64,000 nt of DNA from Caulobacter sp. Root343 (GTDB lineage: Bacteria > Pseudomonadota > Alphaproteobacteria > Caulobacterales > Caulobacteraceae): NCBI RefSeq assembly GCF_001425745.1, contig NZ_LMDF01000008.1:62001-126000 (forward strand), given 5' to 3'. Below, piece by piece: positions 8,414 through 17,133 of the stretch (the first letter of the stretch is position 1; each line of letters begins with the position of its first letter). The notes under the pieces are model-generated. The model was not told the origin of the DNA and searched no databases. It saw nothing but the letters and a program-made list of their open reading frames with translations. Made by a program: the position numbers and the translations under genes.

Positions 8414-8855
8414 CCTTCAGCGTCGCATTGGCGTCGTCGACGAACTTCCGCAGTAGACGCGCCAGTTCCTGGAGATCCCGGGCGCTCCATCGCCCCAACA
8501 GCGGCCCTGCCAGACGCCGACGCGCGGCGTCCAGAGCGTCGGTCAGTTCGCGCCCCCTCTCCGTCACCACCGCCTCGCGCACGCGCTTGTCCTTTCCCGG
8601 CCGCCGTTCGACCAGGCCCAGGCTCTCCAACTTGGCGACCTGGCGACTGACCACCGAATGATCACGCCCGGCCGCGTCGGCCAAGTCGACCACCCCGATC
8701 GGACCTTTGCGCTCGATGCGCACCAGCAGCGGGAACAGCGCTCGATCCAGCGAGACGCCCGCCTCGCGCAGCAACATGTCGTCGGCCTGAGGTCGATTCA
8801 GGAACTCGGCGAGATCCATCATCGCCAAGTGAATGTCACGTAGCTCTCGGTCCAT
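8394..8855 (-). CDS. MarR family transcriptional regulator (divergent from FAD monooxygenase)
   Basis: A 153-residue winged-helix regulator. The recognition region reads VVDLADAAGRDHSVVSRQVAKLESLGLVERR, then the wing PGKDKRVREAVVTERG, the standard MarR signature. ATG 8855 is chosen; an alternative in-frame start at 8900 would place the operator-like repeat inside the gene. The start codon abuts a GTGCA-N3-TGCAC palindrome, consistent with autorepression. It is divergent from the FAD monooxygenase and probably responds to an aromatic compound related to that enzyme's substrate, which is inference. Confidence 0.88.
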   Translation of the reverse strand: MDRELRDIHLAMMDLAEFLNRPQADDMLLREAGVSLDRALFPLLVRIERKGPIGVVDLADAAGRDHSVVSRQVAKLESLGLVERRPGKDKRVREAVVTERGRELTDALDAARRRLAGPLLGRWSARDLQELARLLRKFVDDANATLKVSRPPE

Positions 8856-8857
8856 GC

Positions 8858-8938
8858 GTGCACTTTGCACGTTTTTTGTTGACGCCGTCCAGCCCTGCAA
8901 TTATGTGCTTTATGCACGTAAATGCGTGCACTTTGCAC
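8858..8938. promoter_or_regulatory. Three MarR operator palindromes (8858-8870, 8905-8917, 8926-8938)
   Basis: Two copies of the palindrome GTGCACTTTGCAC lie within an exact 17-base direct repeat (8854-8870 and 8922-8938). A third site with the same half-sites, GTGC-TTTAT-GCAC, lies at 8905-8917. The last two are centred 21 bases apart, two helical turns. Together they fill the space between the marR start (8855) and the monooxygenase start (8955). Confidence 0.8.
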
Positions 8939-8954
8939 CCGATAGGAGGCACGG

Positions 8955-10412
8955 ATGACCCACTCCCCGACGACGGACGTCCTGATCTGCGGCGCCGGCG
9001 CGGCCGGCCTGACCCTGGCGATCGACCTGGCCAGGCGAGGCGTAGACTTCGTGCTGATCGACAAGGCCGAGGGCCCTTTCCAGGGCTCACGCGGCAAAGG
9101 GCTCCAGCCTCGCAGCCTGGAGGTGTTCGAGGACCTGGGCGTGCTGGACAGCCTGCTCGCCGCCGGCGCCGCGCCCTATCCCACGATCCGCGCCTATGCG
9201 GGCGAGACCTTCACCGACACCCTGCTCGGCGAAGATGCTCAACCAACCCCGGCCGAACCCTGGGCCATGCCGCTGATGGCGCCGCAGTTCCTGACCGAGC
9301 GCGTCCTGCGCGACCGGCTCAAGGCCTTGGGCCATGCTCCGCGCTTCGGGATCGCCCTGACGGGCTTCGCGCAGGACGCCGACGGTGTCACCGCGACCCT
9401 GGAAACCGGCGAGACGATCCGCGCCAAGTGGATGGTCGGGGCCGATGGCGGCCGCAGCTTCGTCCGCCCGGCGCTAGGCGTCGAGTTCCCCGGCGAGACC
9501 CGCCCGGGCCGCGGCATGGTCGCCGACATCAGGTTGGATGGCCTGTCGCGCGAAGTCTGGCACAATTTCACCGGGCCGAATGGTCAGCGGATTTCGTTCT
9601 GCCCACTGGCCGGGACCGACCTCTTCCAGCTGCAGGGCCACGCACCGGACGAGGAAGACTTCTCGGTCGCGGCGGTGAACGCCTTGATCCGCCAGAGGAC
9701 TGGCCGCGACGACATCTTCGTACGGGAAGCGCCGTGGGCCTCGACCTTCGGGATCAACGCTCGCTTGGCCGAACGCTACCGGGTCGGCCGCGTGCTGCTG
9801 GCCGGCGACGCCGCCCACGTGCATCCGCCCACCGGCGGCCAGGGCCTGAACACTAGCCTGCAGGACGCCTATAATCTGGGCTGGAAGCTCGCCGCCGTCC
9901 TGGCCGGCGCGCCCGAGAGCCTGATCGACACCTATGAGGCCGAGCGCCGCCCGATCGCCGCCGCGGTGCTGGGCTTGTCGACCCGCCTGCTGAGCCAGAC
10001 CGAGGTCAAGCGCGGCCGCGAGGCCCGTCAGCTGGACCTCGCCTATCCGGAGTCGCCGCTGTCGCTGGACCTGGGCGTAGCGGCCAAGATCGCGCCAGGC
10101 GACCGCGCGCCGGACGCGCCGTGCCGAGGGCGCGACGGCGCGCCCGTGCGCGTGTTCGAGATTCTGGCTGGGGCCAACTGGACGCTGCTGGCTTCCGGCG
10201 CGAGCCTCGCCATCGCGCCACGCCAAGGCCTGGCGATCGTCGCGGTCGGACCAGACGGCGATCTGATCGACGCCGAAGGCTGGTTCGCCGACGCTTACGG
10301 CCTGCCGACGGATGGGTTCGTCCTGGTGCGCCCGGACGGCTATGTCGCGGCGGTGGGACGAGCGGGAGATGAGGAGAGGCTGGAAGCCCATTTCGCCCAG
10401 TTCGGGCTTTGA
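8955..10412 (+). CDS. FAD-dependent aromatic monooxygenase (PheA/TfdB/MhpA-like)
   Basis: A 485-residue flavoprotein hydroxylase. Seen motifs: the Rossmann GxGxxG dinucleotide fold (GAGAAGLTLAIDLARRG, residues 13-29), the DG motif (GADGGRS, about 158-164) and the GD motif binding the FAD ribityl chain (GDAAHVHPPTGGQGLN, about 284-299). The C-terminal 100 residues resemble the thioredoxin-like domain of phenol hydroxylases. Such enzymes use NAD(P)H and O2 to hydroxylate an aromatic ring; the substrate is not predictable. An AGGAGG Shine-Dalgarno sequence lies just upstream. It is presumably repressed by the divergent MarR protein. Confidence 0.88.
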   Translation: MTHSPTTDVLICGAGAAGLTLAIDLARRGVDFVLIDKAEGPFQGSRGKGLQPRSLEVFEDLGVLDSLLAAGAAPYPTIRAYAGETFTDTLLGEDAQPTPAEPWAMPLMAPQFLTERVLRDRLKALGHAPRFGIALTGFAQDADGVTATLETGETIRAKWMVGADGGRSFVRPALGVEFPGETRPGRGMVADIRLDGLSREVWHNFTGPNGQRISFCPLAGTDLFQLQGHAPDEEDFSVAAVNALIRQRTGRDDIFVREAPWASTFGINARLAERYRVGRVLLAGDAAHVHPPTGGQGLNTSLQDAYNLGWKLAAVLAGAPESLIDTYEAERRPIAAAVLGLSTRLLSQTEVKRGREARQLDLAYPESPLSLDLGVAAKIAPGDRAPDAPCRGRDGAPVRVFEILAGANWTLLASGASLAIAPRQGLAIVAVGPDGDLIDAEGWFADAYGLPTDGFVLVRPDGYVAAVGRAGDEERLEAHFAQFGL

Positions 10413-10419
10413 TCGAGCC

Positions 10420-10459
10420 TGTCATCTCCGCCGTAGCGCAGCGGAGAGCCGGGATGACA
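10420..10459. repeat. Short 'TGTCAT...ATGACA' palindromic repeat (single-hairpin form)
   Basis: A 40-base hairpin beginning TGTCATCTCCG and ending CCGGGATGACA, with a GTAGCGCAGCGGAGAG interior, located between convergent stops. It is a short relative of the elements at 20727-20826 and 24191-24289. Confidence 0.6.
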
Positions 10460-10466
10460 TGTCGGG

Positions 10467-10910
10467 TTAGGCGATCGCCTTCAATCCCGCCCGCAGCGCT
10501 TCACTTCCACCGCCCAGCTCCTCGTCCAGCTCGCCATGCTCCCGCGTCCAGATCGGCAGGGCTTGGGCCAGAACGGCGCGGCCGTCCGGGGTCAAGCTCA
10601 GCACCCGGGCGCGGCCGTCCTTAGGGGCAGGCGCGATGGTCAGCAGGCCGCGCCGCTCCAGCGGTTTTAGGGCCGCGGTCAGGGTGGTGCGGTCCATGGC
10701 CAGCAGATTGGCGACGCCGCCCAGACCCGCGGGTTGTGGCCGGTTCAGCGACATCAGCAGCGAGAACTGGCCGTTGGTCAGGCCCACCGGCCGCAGGGCC
10801 TCGTCGAAGCGGCGCGCCAGGGCCCGGGCGGCCCGCTGGACGTGCAGGCACAGGCACGTGTCGCGAACATGCAGCGTCGTCTCGAAGGGAATCACGACCG
10901 GCTTTGACAT
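10467..10910 (-). CDS. MarR family transcriptional regulator (divergent from DUF899 gene)
   Basis: A 147-residue MarR-type winged-helix protein. It shows the dimer helix region CLCLHVQRAARALARRFDEAL, the recognition helices GGVANLLAMDRTTLTAALKPLERRGLL and the wing APKDGRARVLSLTPDGR. Cys18 and Cys20 in the N-terminal helix (CLCLH) could be redox-sensing, as in some MarR/OhrR proteins, but that is inference. It is divergent from the DUF899 gene, and a 12-base perfect palindrome lies 12 bases upstream of its start. Confidence 0.88.
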   Translation of the reverse strand: MSKPVVIPFETTLHVRDTCLCLHVQRAARALARRFDEALRPVGLTNGQFSLLMSLNRPQPAGLGGVANLLAMDRTTLTAALKPLERRGLLTIAPAPKDGRARVLSLTPDGRAVLAQALPIWTREHGELDEELGGGSEALRAGLKAIA

Positions 10911-10917
10911 GGATGAT

Positions 10918-10937
10918 TTATGTTGATATCAACGTAA
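10918..10937. promoter_or_regulatory. MarR-type operator palindrome (core 10922-10933)
   Basis: A 12-base perfect palindrome GTTGATATCAAC. The flanks extend the symmetry to 20 bases with a single mismatched pair (TTAT on the left, GTAA on the right). It lies in the 65-base gap between marR (start 10910) and the DUF899 gene (start 10976), where it could control both. Confidence 0.75.
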
Positions 10938-10975
10938 AAAGTCAAGGCGAACTTGCTCAGCTTACGGAGGACGTG

Positions 10976-11713
10976 ATGTCGCACGCCGTGGTTTCCCGCG
11001 AGGACTGGCTGGAGGCGCGCCGGGCGCTGCTGGTCAAGGAAAAGGCCCACACCCGCGCCCGCGACGCCCTCAACGCCGAGCGCATGGCCCTGCCCTGGGT
11101 GAAGCTGGACAAGGACTATGTCTTCGAGACCCCGGCGGGGAAGAAGACCCTGACCGCGCTGTTCGACGGCCGCAGCCAGCTGATGGTCTATCACTTCATG
11201 CTGGGACCGGACTGGGAGGCGGGCTGTCCGGGCTGTTCGTTCATGGCCGACCACCTGGACGGAACCCTGCCGCACCTGAACCATCATGACGTCACCCTGG
11301 TCGCCGTCTCGCGCGCGCCGCTGGCGAAGATCGAAGCCTACAAGCGGCGCATGGGCTGGCGCTTTCCGTGGGTGTCGGCATTCGAGAGCGACTTCAACCG
11401 CGACTTCCACGTCTCGTTCTCGCCCGAGGACCTGGCCGGCGAGACGATCGCCTACAACTTCACCGACCTGCCCGCCGCCCAGGGCAATGACGAACTGCCG
11501 GGGCTGTCGGTTTTCTATCGCGACGCGGATGGCCAGGTGTTTCACACCTATTCCACCTACGCCCGAGGGGCCGAGGAATTGCTCGGCACGCTGATGATCC
11601 TCGACCGCGCGCCGCTGGGCCGCAACGAGCAGGTCGGCATGGGCTTCGTGCGCCGCCACGACGAATACGAGGACGCCGCCAAGCCCGCCTGCTGCGGCGG
11701 AGCCGCCGCCTGA
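10976..11713 (+). CDS. DUF899 family thioredoxin-like protein
   Basis: A 245-residue soluble protein of the DUF899 family (thioredoxin-like fold, function not established). Diagnostic segments are LPWVKLDKDYVFETPAG, MLGPDWEAGCPGCSFMADHLDG with a CPGC pair (about residues 81-84), and WRFPWVSAFESDFNRDF. The C-terminus ends with a CCGG cluster. ATG 10976 follows a strong ACGGAGG; the reading frame open further upstream is antisense to marR. The CxxC pair and the divergent MarR regulator suggest a role in redox or electrophile stress, which is inference. Confidence 0.85.
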   Translation: MSHAVVSREDWLEARRALLVKEKAHTRARDALNAERMALPWVKLDKDYVFETPAGKKTLTALFDGRSQLMVYHFMLGPDWEAGCPGCSFMADHLDGTLPHLNHHDVTLVAVSRAPLAKIEAYKRRMGWRFPWVSAFESDFNRDFHVSFSPEDLAGETIAYNFTDLPAAQGNDELPGLSVFYRDADGQVFHTYSTYARGAEELLGTLMILDRAPLGRNEQVGMGFVRRHDEYEDAAKPACCGGAAA

Positions 11714-11831
11714 ACCTGTCAGCATGATCAGATCCTGGAGCGCTTTCATCGAGACGCTGCCCGCGCCCGGGCTCAACCTCGCGCAGGGCCGTCTCGCGCC
11801 CGAAACCCTATCCCGTCTCGAGGAGACCCCC

Positions 11832-12593
11832 ATGGCCAATGACTTCGTCTGGTTCGAGCTCGTCACCACCGACACCAAGGCGGCTGGCGACTTCTACAAG
11901 GCCGTGATCGGCTGGAGTTCGGAGATGTCGTCCGGGCCCGCCGGCCCGTACACGATCTTCAAGGCCCCCGACGGGACTTCAGGTGAGATCCCGGTCGGCG
12001 GCATGCTGGAGATGCAGGGGGCGCCGCCGGGTTGGCTGGGCTATGTCGGGGTCGATGACGTCGACGCCTTCGCCAAGAAGGTCGAGGCCGCCGGCGGCGC
12101 GATCCACAAGCCCCCGCAGGACATCCCGGACGTCGGTCGCTTCGCCGTGGTCGCCGACCCGCAGGGCGCGATGTTCGTCCTGTTCAAGGGCTCGCTGGAT
12201 CAGGCCCCGCCGCGCCCCGCGCCGATGTCGCCGGGCTCGCTGGGCTGGTCGGAGTTGCACGCGGCCGACTGGGAGAAGGCTTTCGACTTCTATTCGACGC
12301 TGTTCGGCTGGGTGAAGCACGACACCGTGCCGATGGGCGAGATGGGCGTCTACCAGACCTTCGGCTCGTCGGAGGGCGCGTTCGGCGGCATGTTCAGCAA
12401 TCACCAGCCGGCGCCGGGGCCTTACTGGCTCTACTATTTCGGCGTCGATGGCGTCGACTCGGCGATCGAGCGCGTGAAGGCCAATGGCGGCGAGATCCTG
12501 ATGGGTCCGGCCGAGGTGCCCGGCGGCGCCTTCGTGGTCAACGCCAAGGACCCGCAGGGCGGCGTCTTCGCCTTCCTCGGCATGCGAGGCTAG
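11832..12593 (+). CDS. Two-domain VOC (glyoxalase/bleomycin-resistance fold) protein
   Basis: A 253-residue protein with two tandem VOC domains: residues about 5-115 (FVWFELVTTDTKAAGDFYKAVIGW) and about 130-250 (GWSELHAADWEKAFDFYSTLFGW). This is the layout of the Cfp30B/hydroxylase-like subfamily. It lacks the full set of four metal ligands typical of glyoxalase I at the expected places, so an enzymatic role is uncertain. ATG 11832 has GAGGAGA upstream; an earlier in-frame ATG at 11724 adds 36 non-homologous residues. The stop overlaps the convergent mucR-like gene by four bases. Confidence 0.85.
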   Translation: MANDFVWFELVTTDTKAAGDFYKAVIGWSSEMSSGPAGPYTIFKAPDGTSGEIPVGGMLEMQGAPPGWLGYVGVDDVDAFAKKVEAAGGAIHKPPQDIPDVGRFAVVADPQGAMFVLFKGSLDQAPPRPAPMSPGSLGWSELHAADWEKAFDFYSTLFGWVKHDTVPMGEMGVYQTFGSSEGAFGGMFSNHQPAPGPYWLYYFGVDGVDSAIERVKANGGEILMGPAEVPGGAFVVNAKDPQGGVFAFLGMRG

Positions 12594-13012
12594 GACGGAG
12601 TTCGCCGCGCGTGGCCTAGGCCCGAGGCCTTGGCCATGGCGCTGCGGCGGGCGCGATAGTCCGGCGCGGTCATCGGATAGTCGTCGGGCAATCCGAAGCG
12701 GGCGCGGTAGTCCGTTTCGGTCAGGCCGTGACGATGCAGGTGGCGCTTGAGGGTCTTGTAGGCTCGCCCGTCCAGGAAGCTGACCAGCGAATCCGGCCGA
12801 ACGCTGCGGCGGATCTGCGCCGGCGTCGGCTTGGACGGTTCGTTGGCGGGGACGTCAGCTTCGTGCGCGGCGCTGTCCAGCACCTGCCCTACCGCCCGGA
12901 TCAACTCCGGCAGATCGGCGCGCTCCATGGGATTGGCGACGACGTAGGCGCTGACGATTCGAGCGGTCAGGCCGAGATTCGACTCGAGGCGCGGGCGCGC
13001 GGACGGCTCCAT
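12590..13012 (-). CDS. MucR/Ros family transcriptional regulator lacking the zinc-finger cysteines
   Basis: A 140-residue protein with the MucR/Ros layout: an N-terminal oligomerisation helix (LGLTARIVSAYVVANPM) and a C-terminal DNA-binding region (DGRAYKTLKRHLHRHGLTETDYRARFGLPDDYPM). In Ros the finger uses CxxC plus two His; here the cysteine positions are Ser and Asp (LVSFLDG), while the KRHLHRH histidines remain. Start ATG 13012 has AAGGAA six bases upstream; an ATG ten codons earlier (13042) is possible. MucR proteins are H-NS-like silencers; the targets here are unknown. Confidence 0.85.
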   Translation of the reverse strand: MEPSARPRLESNLGLTARIVSAYVVANPMERADLPELIRAVGQVLDSAAHEADVPANEPSKPTPAQIRRSVRPDSLVSFLDGRAYKTLKRHLHRHGLTETDYRARFGLPDDYPMTAPDYRARRSAMAKASGLGHARRTPS

Positions 13013-13115
13013 GACGGCTTCCTTTCTCGGCGAGGCGGCCAAGGCTTAGCCACGTCCGAGATCAGAACCCGGGGAATATTGCGCCGACGCGCGGATTTCG
13101 ACGAAGGCGGACGGC

Positions 13116-13658
13116 CTAGCGACGGGCCCGCCACTGCGCCGCCGTCTGTCCCCAAATCTCGATCTTGCTAGCTTCATGCGGCGGCGGCAGGTTGCCCGGC
13201 CCGCGATTGGTCGAGCCCAGGCGCTGGGCGACCTTCTGCGACGGCGTATTTTCGGGATCGATGCAGTGGATGATGTCGGTCCAGCCTAGGACGCCGAACG
13301 CCCAGTCCATCGTCGCCTCCGCCGCCTCGACGGCATAGCCCTGCCCCCAGGCCGAGGGCAGCAGCCCCCAGCCGACCTCGTCGCCCGGCCAGTCTTCCGG
13401 CCGCCACGGACCGATGCGCCCGATCCATTCTCCGGTCGCCTTCTCGATCACCGAGAACATGCCGAAACCGTTCAGCGCCCAGGATCCAGCCATCGAGGCC
13501 ATGCCCCGCCAAGCCACCGAGCGCGGTTGCAGGCCGCCGATGAAGCGAGCCCCCTCGGAATCGGCCATCAACGTGGCCCAGCCGTCCAGATCGACGTCGG
13601 CGGGCGGACGCAGGATCAGGCGTTCGGTCTCGAGCGTGGGTCCCGGCGCGACGCGCAT
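13116..13658 (-). CDS. GNAT family N-acetyltransferase (RimJ/RimL-like)
   Basis: A 180-residue acetyltransferase. It opens with the LETERLILRPPADVD strand common to RimJ/RimL-like GNATs and has the acetyl-CoA binding signature in VGWGLLPSAWGQGYAVEAAEATMDWAF (about residues 95-121), then IDPENTPSQKVAQRLG. The acceptor could be a protein N-terminus or a small molecule; nothing local decides. It lies 18 bases downstream of mtgA on the same strand and may be co-transcribed with it. Confidence 0.88.
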   Translation of the reverse strand: MRVAPGPTLETERLILRPPADVDLDGWATLMADSEGARFIGGLQPRSVAWRGMASMAGSWALNGFGMFSVIEKATGEWIGRIGPWRPEDWPGDEVGWGLLPSAWGQGYAVEAAEATMDWAFGVLGWTDIIHCIDPENTPSQKVAQRLGSTNRGPGNLPPPHEASKIEIWGQTAAQWRARR

Positions 13659-13676
13659 GATGTCTCTCCCTCCGGT

Positions 13677-14354
<678 letters not shown>

Positions 14355-14471
14355 GAAGCCTTCCCCCCGAATAGTGTCTAGACGCCTTGTCTTGACGCAG
14401 CGGACGGATGCTAACCAGACGCGTCGCCGCTGTCGCGTGGGATAGAGGACGGCGGGTTAAGGGAGCCTTCG

Positions 14472-15134
14472 ATGGACGTGATCGACGCCGTCAACCGCCG
14501 CATGTCGGTGCGCGCCTTCAAGCCCGATCCGGTCGACGGCGCTCTGGTGCGGGAACTTCTGGAGACCGCCGCCCGCGCGCCCTCCGGCGGCAATCTCCAG
14601 CCCTGGCGGGTCCAGGCCGTGGCCGGAGAGCCGCTCAAGGCGCTGAAGGCGGCCATGCTGCAGCGGGTCGCCTCGCCCGACCCAGCCGAATACGCGGTCT
14701 ACCCGCCCAACCTGTGGGAGCCGCTGCGCAGCCGCCGGTTCCAGGTCGGCGAGGACATGTACGCCTCGCTCGGCATCCCGCGCGAGGACAAGCTGGCCCG
14801 GCTGCAATGGTTCGCGACCAACGGCCAGGGCTTTGGCGCGCCGGCGCAGCTGTTCTTCTCGATCGACCGTCGCTGCGGCCCGCCGCAATGGAGCGACGTC
14901 GGCATGTTCATGCAGACCTTCATGCTGCTGGCCGTCGAGCGCGGCCTGGACACCTGTCCGCAGGAGTTCTGGTCGCACTACAACCAGGTGGTCCACGACC
15001 ATGTCGGCCTGCCCGAGGGCCACATGCTGTTCTCGGGCATGGCCCTCGGCTACCGCGATGACGCTGCCCCGGTGAACAGCTGGCGCTCGCGACGGGATCC
15101 GTTCGAGGCGTGGGCGGAGTTGAAGGGGTTCTAG
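14472..15134 (+). CDS. Nitroreductase family FMN oxidoreductase
   Basis: A 220-residue FMN-dependent nitroreductase-family protein. The N-terminal NRRMSVRAFKPDPVD (phosphate/FMN contacts) and AARAPSGGNLQPWRVQAV are diagnostic, as is the C-terminal PEGHMLFSGMALGYRDDAAPVN block. Such enzymes reduce nitro groups, quinones or flavins with NAD(P)H; the physiological substrate is unknown. Its stop overlaps the convergent WD40 gene by four bases. Confidence 0.92.
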   Translation: MDVIDAVNRRMSVRAFKPDPVDGALVRELLETAARAPSGGNLQPWRVQAVAGEPLKALKAAMLQRVASPDPAEYAVYPPNLWEPLRSRRFQVGEDMYASLGIPREDKLARLQWFATNGQGFGAPAQLFFSIDRRCGPPQWSDVGMFMQTFMLLAVERGLDTCPQEFWSHYNQVVHDHVGLPEGHMLFSGMALGYRDDAAPVNSWRSRRDPFEAWAELKGF

Positions 15135-16162
15135 CCCACGAACTCCCGAGGCCCGCTGAGGTCCAGAACCTCCAGGACGCCCGCCTCGCCGCTCTCGTCG
15201 CCCCAGGCCAGCCGCTTGCCGTCGGCGCTGGTGGTCAGGGCGCTGATCGGGGCGCCCTTCTCGGCCTTCAGGGTCTCGATGCGGCCGTTGCGCATGTGGG
15301 CGGCCCAGATCTTGCCGTTGTCCTGACCGGCGATGCAGACCGGTTGGGCGTCGACGCCCGCCACCCGCACGACCATCGAATCACGGGAGAAGCCGATCTC
15401 GGCGGCTTCCTTGCCCATCGGACCGTTGGCGCCGGCGAACGGCCAGACGACCGCGCCGTTGGCGCCGGCGGTGACCAGCAGGTTGCCCTTGTCGAAGAAG
15501 GCCACGCTCTTGATCTTGGACGGGTAGCCGCCCATCCGCATGTCCTTGCTGTCCGACAGGCGCCAGCCGTGCAGCTGGTTTTCCTGCATCGACGAGATCA
15601 GGAACTTGCCGTCGGGGCTGAAGGCCACGGCGATGTGGCTGCCGGCCCATTTCAGCGGGGTCGGCTTCTGGTCGGCGATCCGCGCGTACCACAGCTGGGC
15701 GCCGCCATAGGTGGCCGAGGCCAGGCGCCGGCCCTTGGGCTCGAAGGCCAGGCCCGACACCGTCTTCTCGTGGGTGAAGGTCCGGGCGAAAGCCGGATCG
15801 GCGGCGTCGCGGACATGAACCTCCTTGCCGGCCGTGAAGGCGATCAGGCCCGAGGCGGCGCTGGCGGCCACGTGCTCGATCCACTTGCCCTTCAGCTCGG
15901 CGATCAGGGTGGCGACGACTTCACCGCCCTCGATTCGGCTCCAGACCACGCGGCCGTCGTCGCCGCCGGTGACGATCCCGACGCCGCTGGGATGCACGGC
16001 CGCCGCCAGGACAGCGCCGCCCATCGGTCCGCCATGGGCCTCGACGGTGACGAATCCATCCTCGGTCTGCAGGCGGACGGTGCCGTCTCCCAGGGCGAAG
16101 GCGGCGCGGCCGGAGCGGTCGAACAGGGCGTCGGTGACGAAGGCGTCGAACGAAAAGATCAT
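15131..16162 (-). CDS. WD40-repeat beta-propeller protein
   Basis: A 343-residue protein made of WD40-like blades of about 40-45 residues, with recurrent segments such as VAFSPDGKFLISSM, AVHPSGVGIVTGGDDGRVVWS and LTTSADGKRLAWGDESG, probably seven blades. There is no signal peptide or transmembrane segment, so it is likely cytosolic, serving as a binding scaffold rather than an enzyme. No partner gene is obvious; both neighbours are in other units. No specific function can be assigned. Confidence 0.8.
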   Translation of the reverse strand: MIFSFDAFVTDALFDRSGRAAFALGDGTVRLQTEDGFVTVEAHGGPMGGAVLAAAVHPSGVGIVTGGDDGRVVWSRIEGGEVVATLIAELKGKWIEHVAASAASGLIAFTAGKEVHVRDAADPAFARTFTHEKTVSGLAFEPKGRRLASATYGGAQLWYARIADQKPTPLKWAGSHIAVAFSPDGKFLISSMQENQLHGWRLSDSKDMRMGGYPSKIKSVAFFDKGNLLVTAGANGAVVWPFAGANGPMGKEAAEIGFSRDSMVVRVAGVDAQPVCIAGQDNGKIWAAHMRNGRIETLKAEKGAPISALTTSADGKRLAWGDESGEAGVLEVLDLSGPREFVG

Positions 16163-16424
16163 GCGCGCGAGATAAGCCAGGAGAGCGTGGACGACCAGAC
16201 TCTTTCAGAAAGCCCGCTTCCTTCGCCAACTTCGCGTCGTGAGCGAAGCCTTGCGTCGCAAGCTGCCTGTTCGAACGGCGTTCGGCAAAAAAGACTCGAA
16301 AAGGGGTTGCCATCGCGATGCGTCGTCGGGCTTTACTTCCACGCCCGTCTGCGCCAGACGTGGCTAGGTAACGACATTTCAGGCGCGCCCCGAGCGGCGC
16401 GACCTTCTGGGAGACAGTCAGGCT

Positions 16425-16871
16425 ATGGCGGCTAAACTTGCTGGCGGCGGCGGTGGCCGTTATTCGCTGGGCCAGAATTCCGAAATCAACGTCACGCCCT
16501 TCGTGGACATTCTGTTGGTGCTGCTGATCATCTTCATGGTCGCCGTGCCGATGGCCGTGACCTCGATCAAGATCGACCTGCCCCCGGCGGTGCCGAATCT
16601 GACGAACGAGAAGCCGAAGGAACCGGTCTTCATCTCGATCCAAAAGTCGGGCGCGATCTTCATCGCCGACAAGCAGAGCAGCCTGGACAACCTGGAAGGC
16701 GATCTGAACGCCAAGTTCGCCGCCACCGGCCAGGCCGGCCCGAAGGACGATCAGCGCGTCATGATCCGCGCCGACGCCGACGTGCTGTACGCCGACTTCA
16801 TGGGCGTGCTGAACCAGCTGCAGACCGCGGGCTGGTACAAGGTCGGCCTGATCAACGAAGACATCCACTAG
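16425..16871 (+). CDS. ExbD/TolR family biopolymer transport protein (orphan)
   Basis: A 148-residue proton-channel partner of the ExbD/TolR family. A Gly-rich N-terminus is followed by NVTPFVDILLVLLIIFMVAVPM, the single transmembrane helix with the conserved Asp that carries protons, then a periplasmic domain (KIDLPPAVPN...). ExbD works with ExbB and TonB, or TolR with TolQ and TolA, but none of these genes is adjacent. The start has GGGAGA ten bases upstream, and a strong terminator follows. It probably joins an ExbB/TonB complex encoded elsewhere. Confidence 0.9.
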   Translation: MAAKLAGGGGGRYSLGQNSEINVTPFVDILLVLLIIFMVAVPMAVTSIKIDLPPAVPNLTNEKPKEPVFISIQKSGAIFIADKQSSLDNLEGDLNAKFAATGQAGPKDDQRVMIRADADVLYADFMGVLNQLQTAGWYKVGLINEDIH

Positions 16872-16917
16872 GGCTTCGGCACTAAGGATCGTCCTCGGCG
16901 GCAGCCAAGAACACGAA

Positions 16918-16950
16918 AGCCCCGGAGCCCAGGCTCCGGGGCTTTTTGTT
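16918..16950 (+). terminator. Intrinsic terminator after exbD-like gene
   Basis: Perfect 12-base arms AGCCCCGGAGCC (16918-16929) and GGCTCCGGGGCT (16932-16943) are followed by TTTTGTTT. The innermost pairs must open to form a loop. It lies 47 bases after the ExbD stop. Confidence 0.9.
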
Positions 16951-16962
16951 TGATTAGACCCG

Positions 16963-17124
16963 CCCCTTCTCCCCTTGCGGGAGAAGGTGTCGGCGGAGCC
17001 GACGGATGAGGGGTCGCACAAACGAAAGCCGCCGCGACGGCGGTTAGGCTGTCGCGGCGGCTATGTCTTTCAACCCCTCACCCGACCCGCTGCGCGGGCC
17101 ACCCTCTCCCTCATGGGGAGAGGG
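16963..17124. repeat. Compound intergenic palindromic repeat
   Basis: Several nested palindromes fill the gap between convergent genes: CTTCTCCCCTTGCGGGAGAAG near 16966, GTCGGCGGAGCCGAC near 16989, a hairpin with perfect 12-base arms AGCCGCCGCGAC (17027-17038) and GTCGCGGCGGCT (17051-17062), and CTCTCCCTCATGGGGAGAG near 17104. Flanking GATGAGGGGT and ACCCCTCACC blocks face each other, giving an overall inverted layout. It appears non-coding. Confidence 0.6.
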
Positions 17125-17133
17125 AAAATCGAC

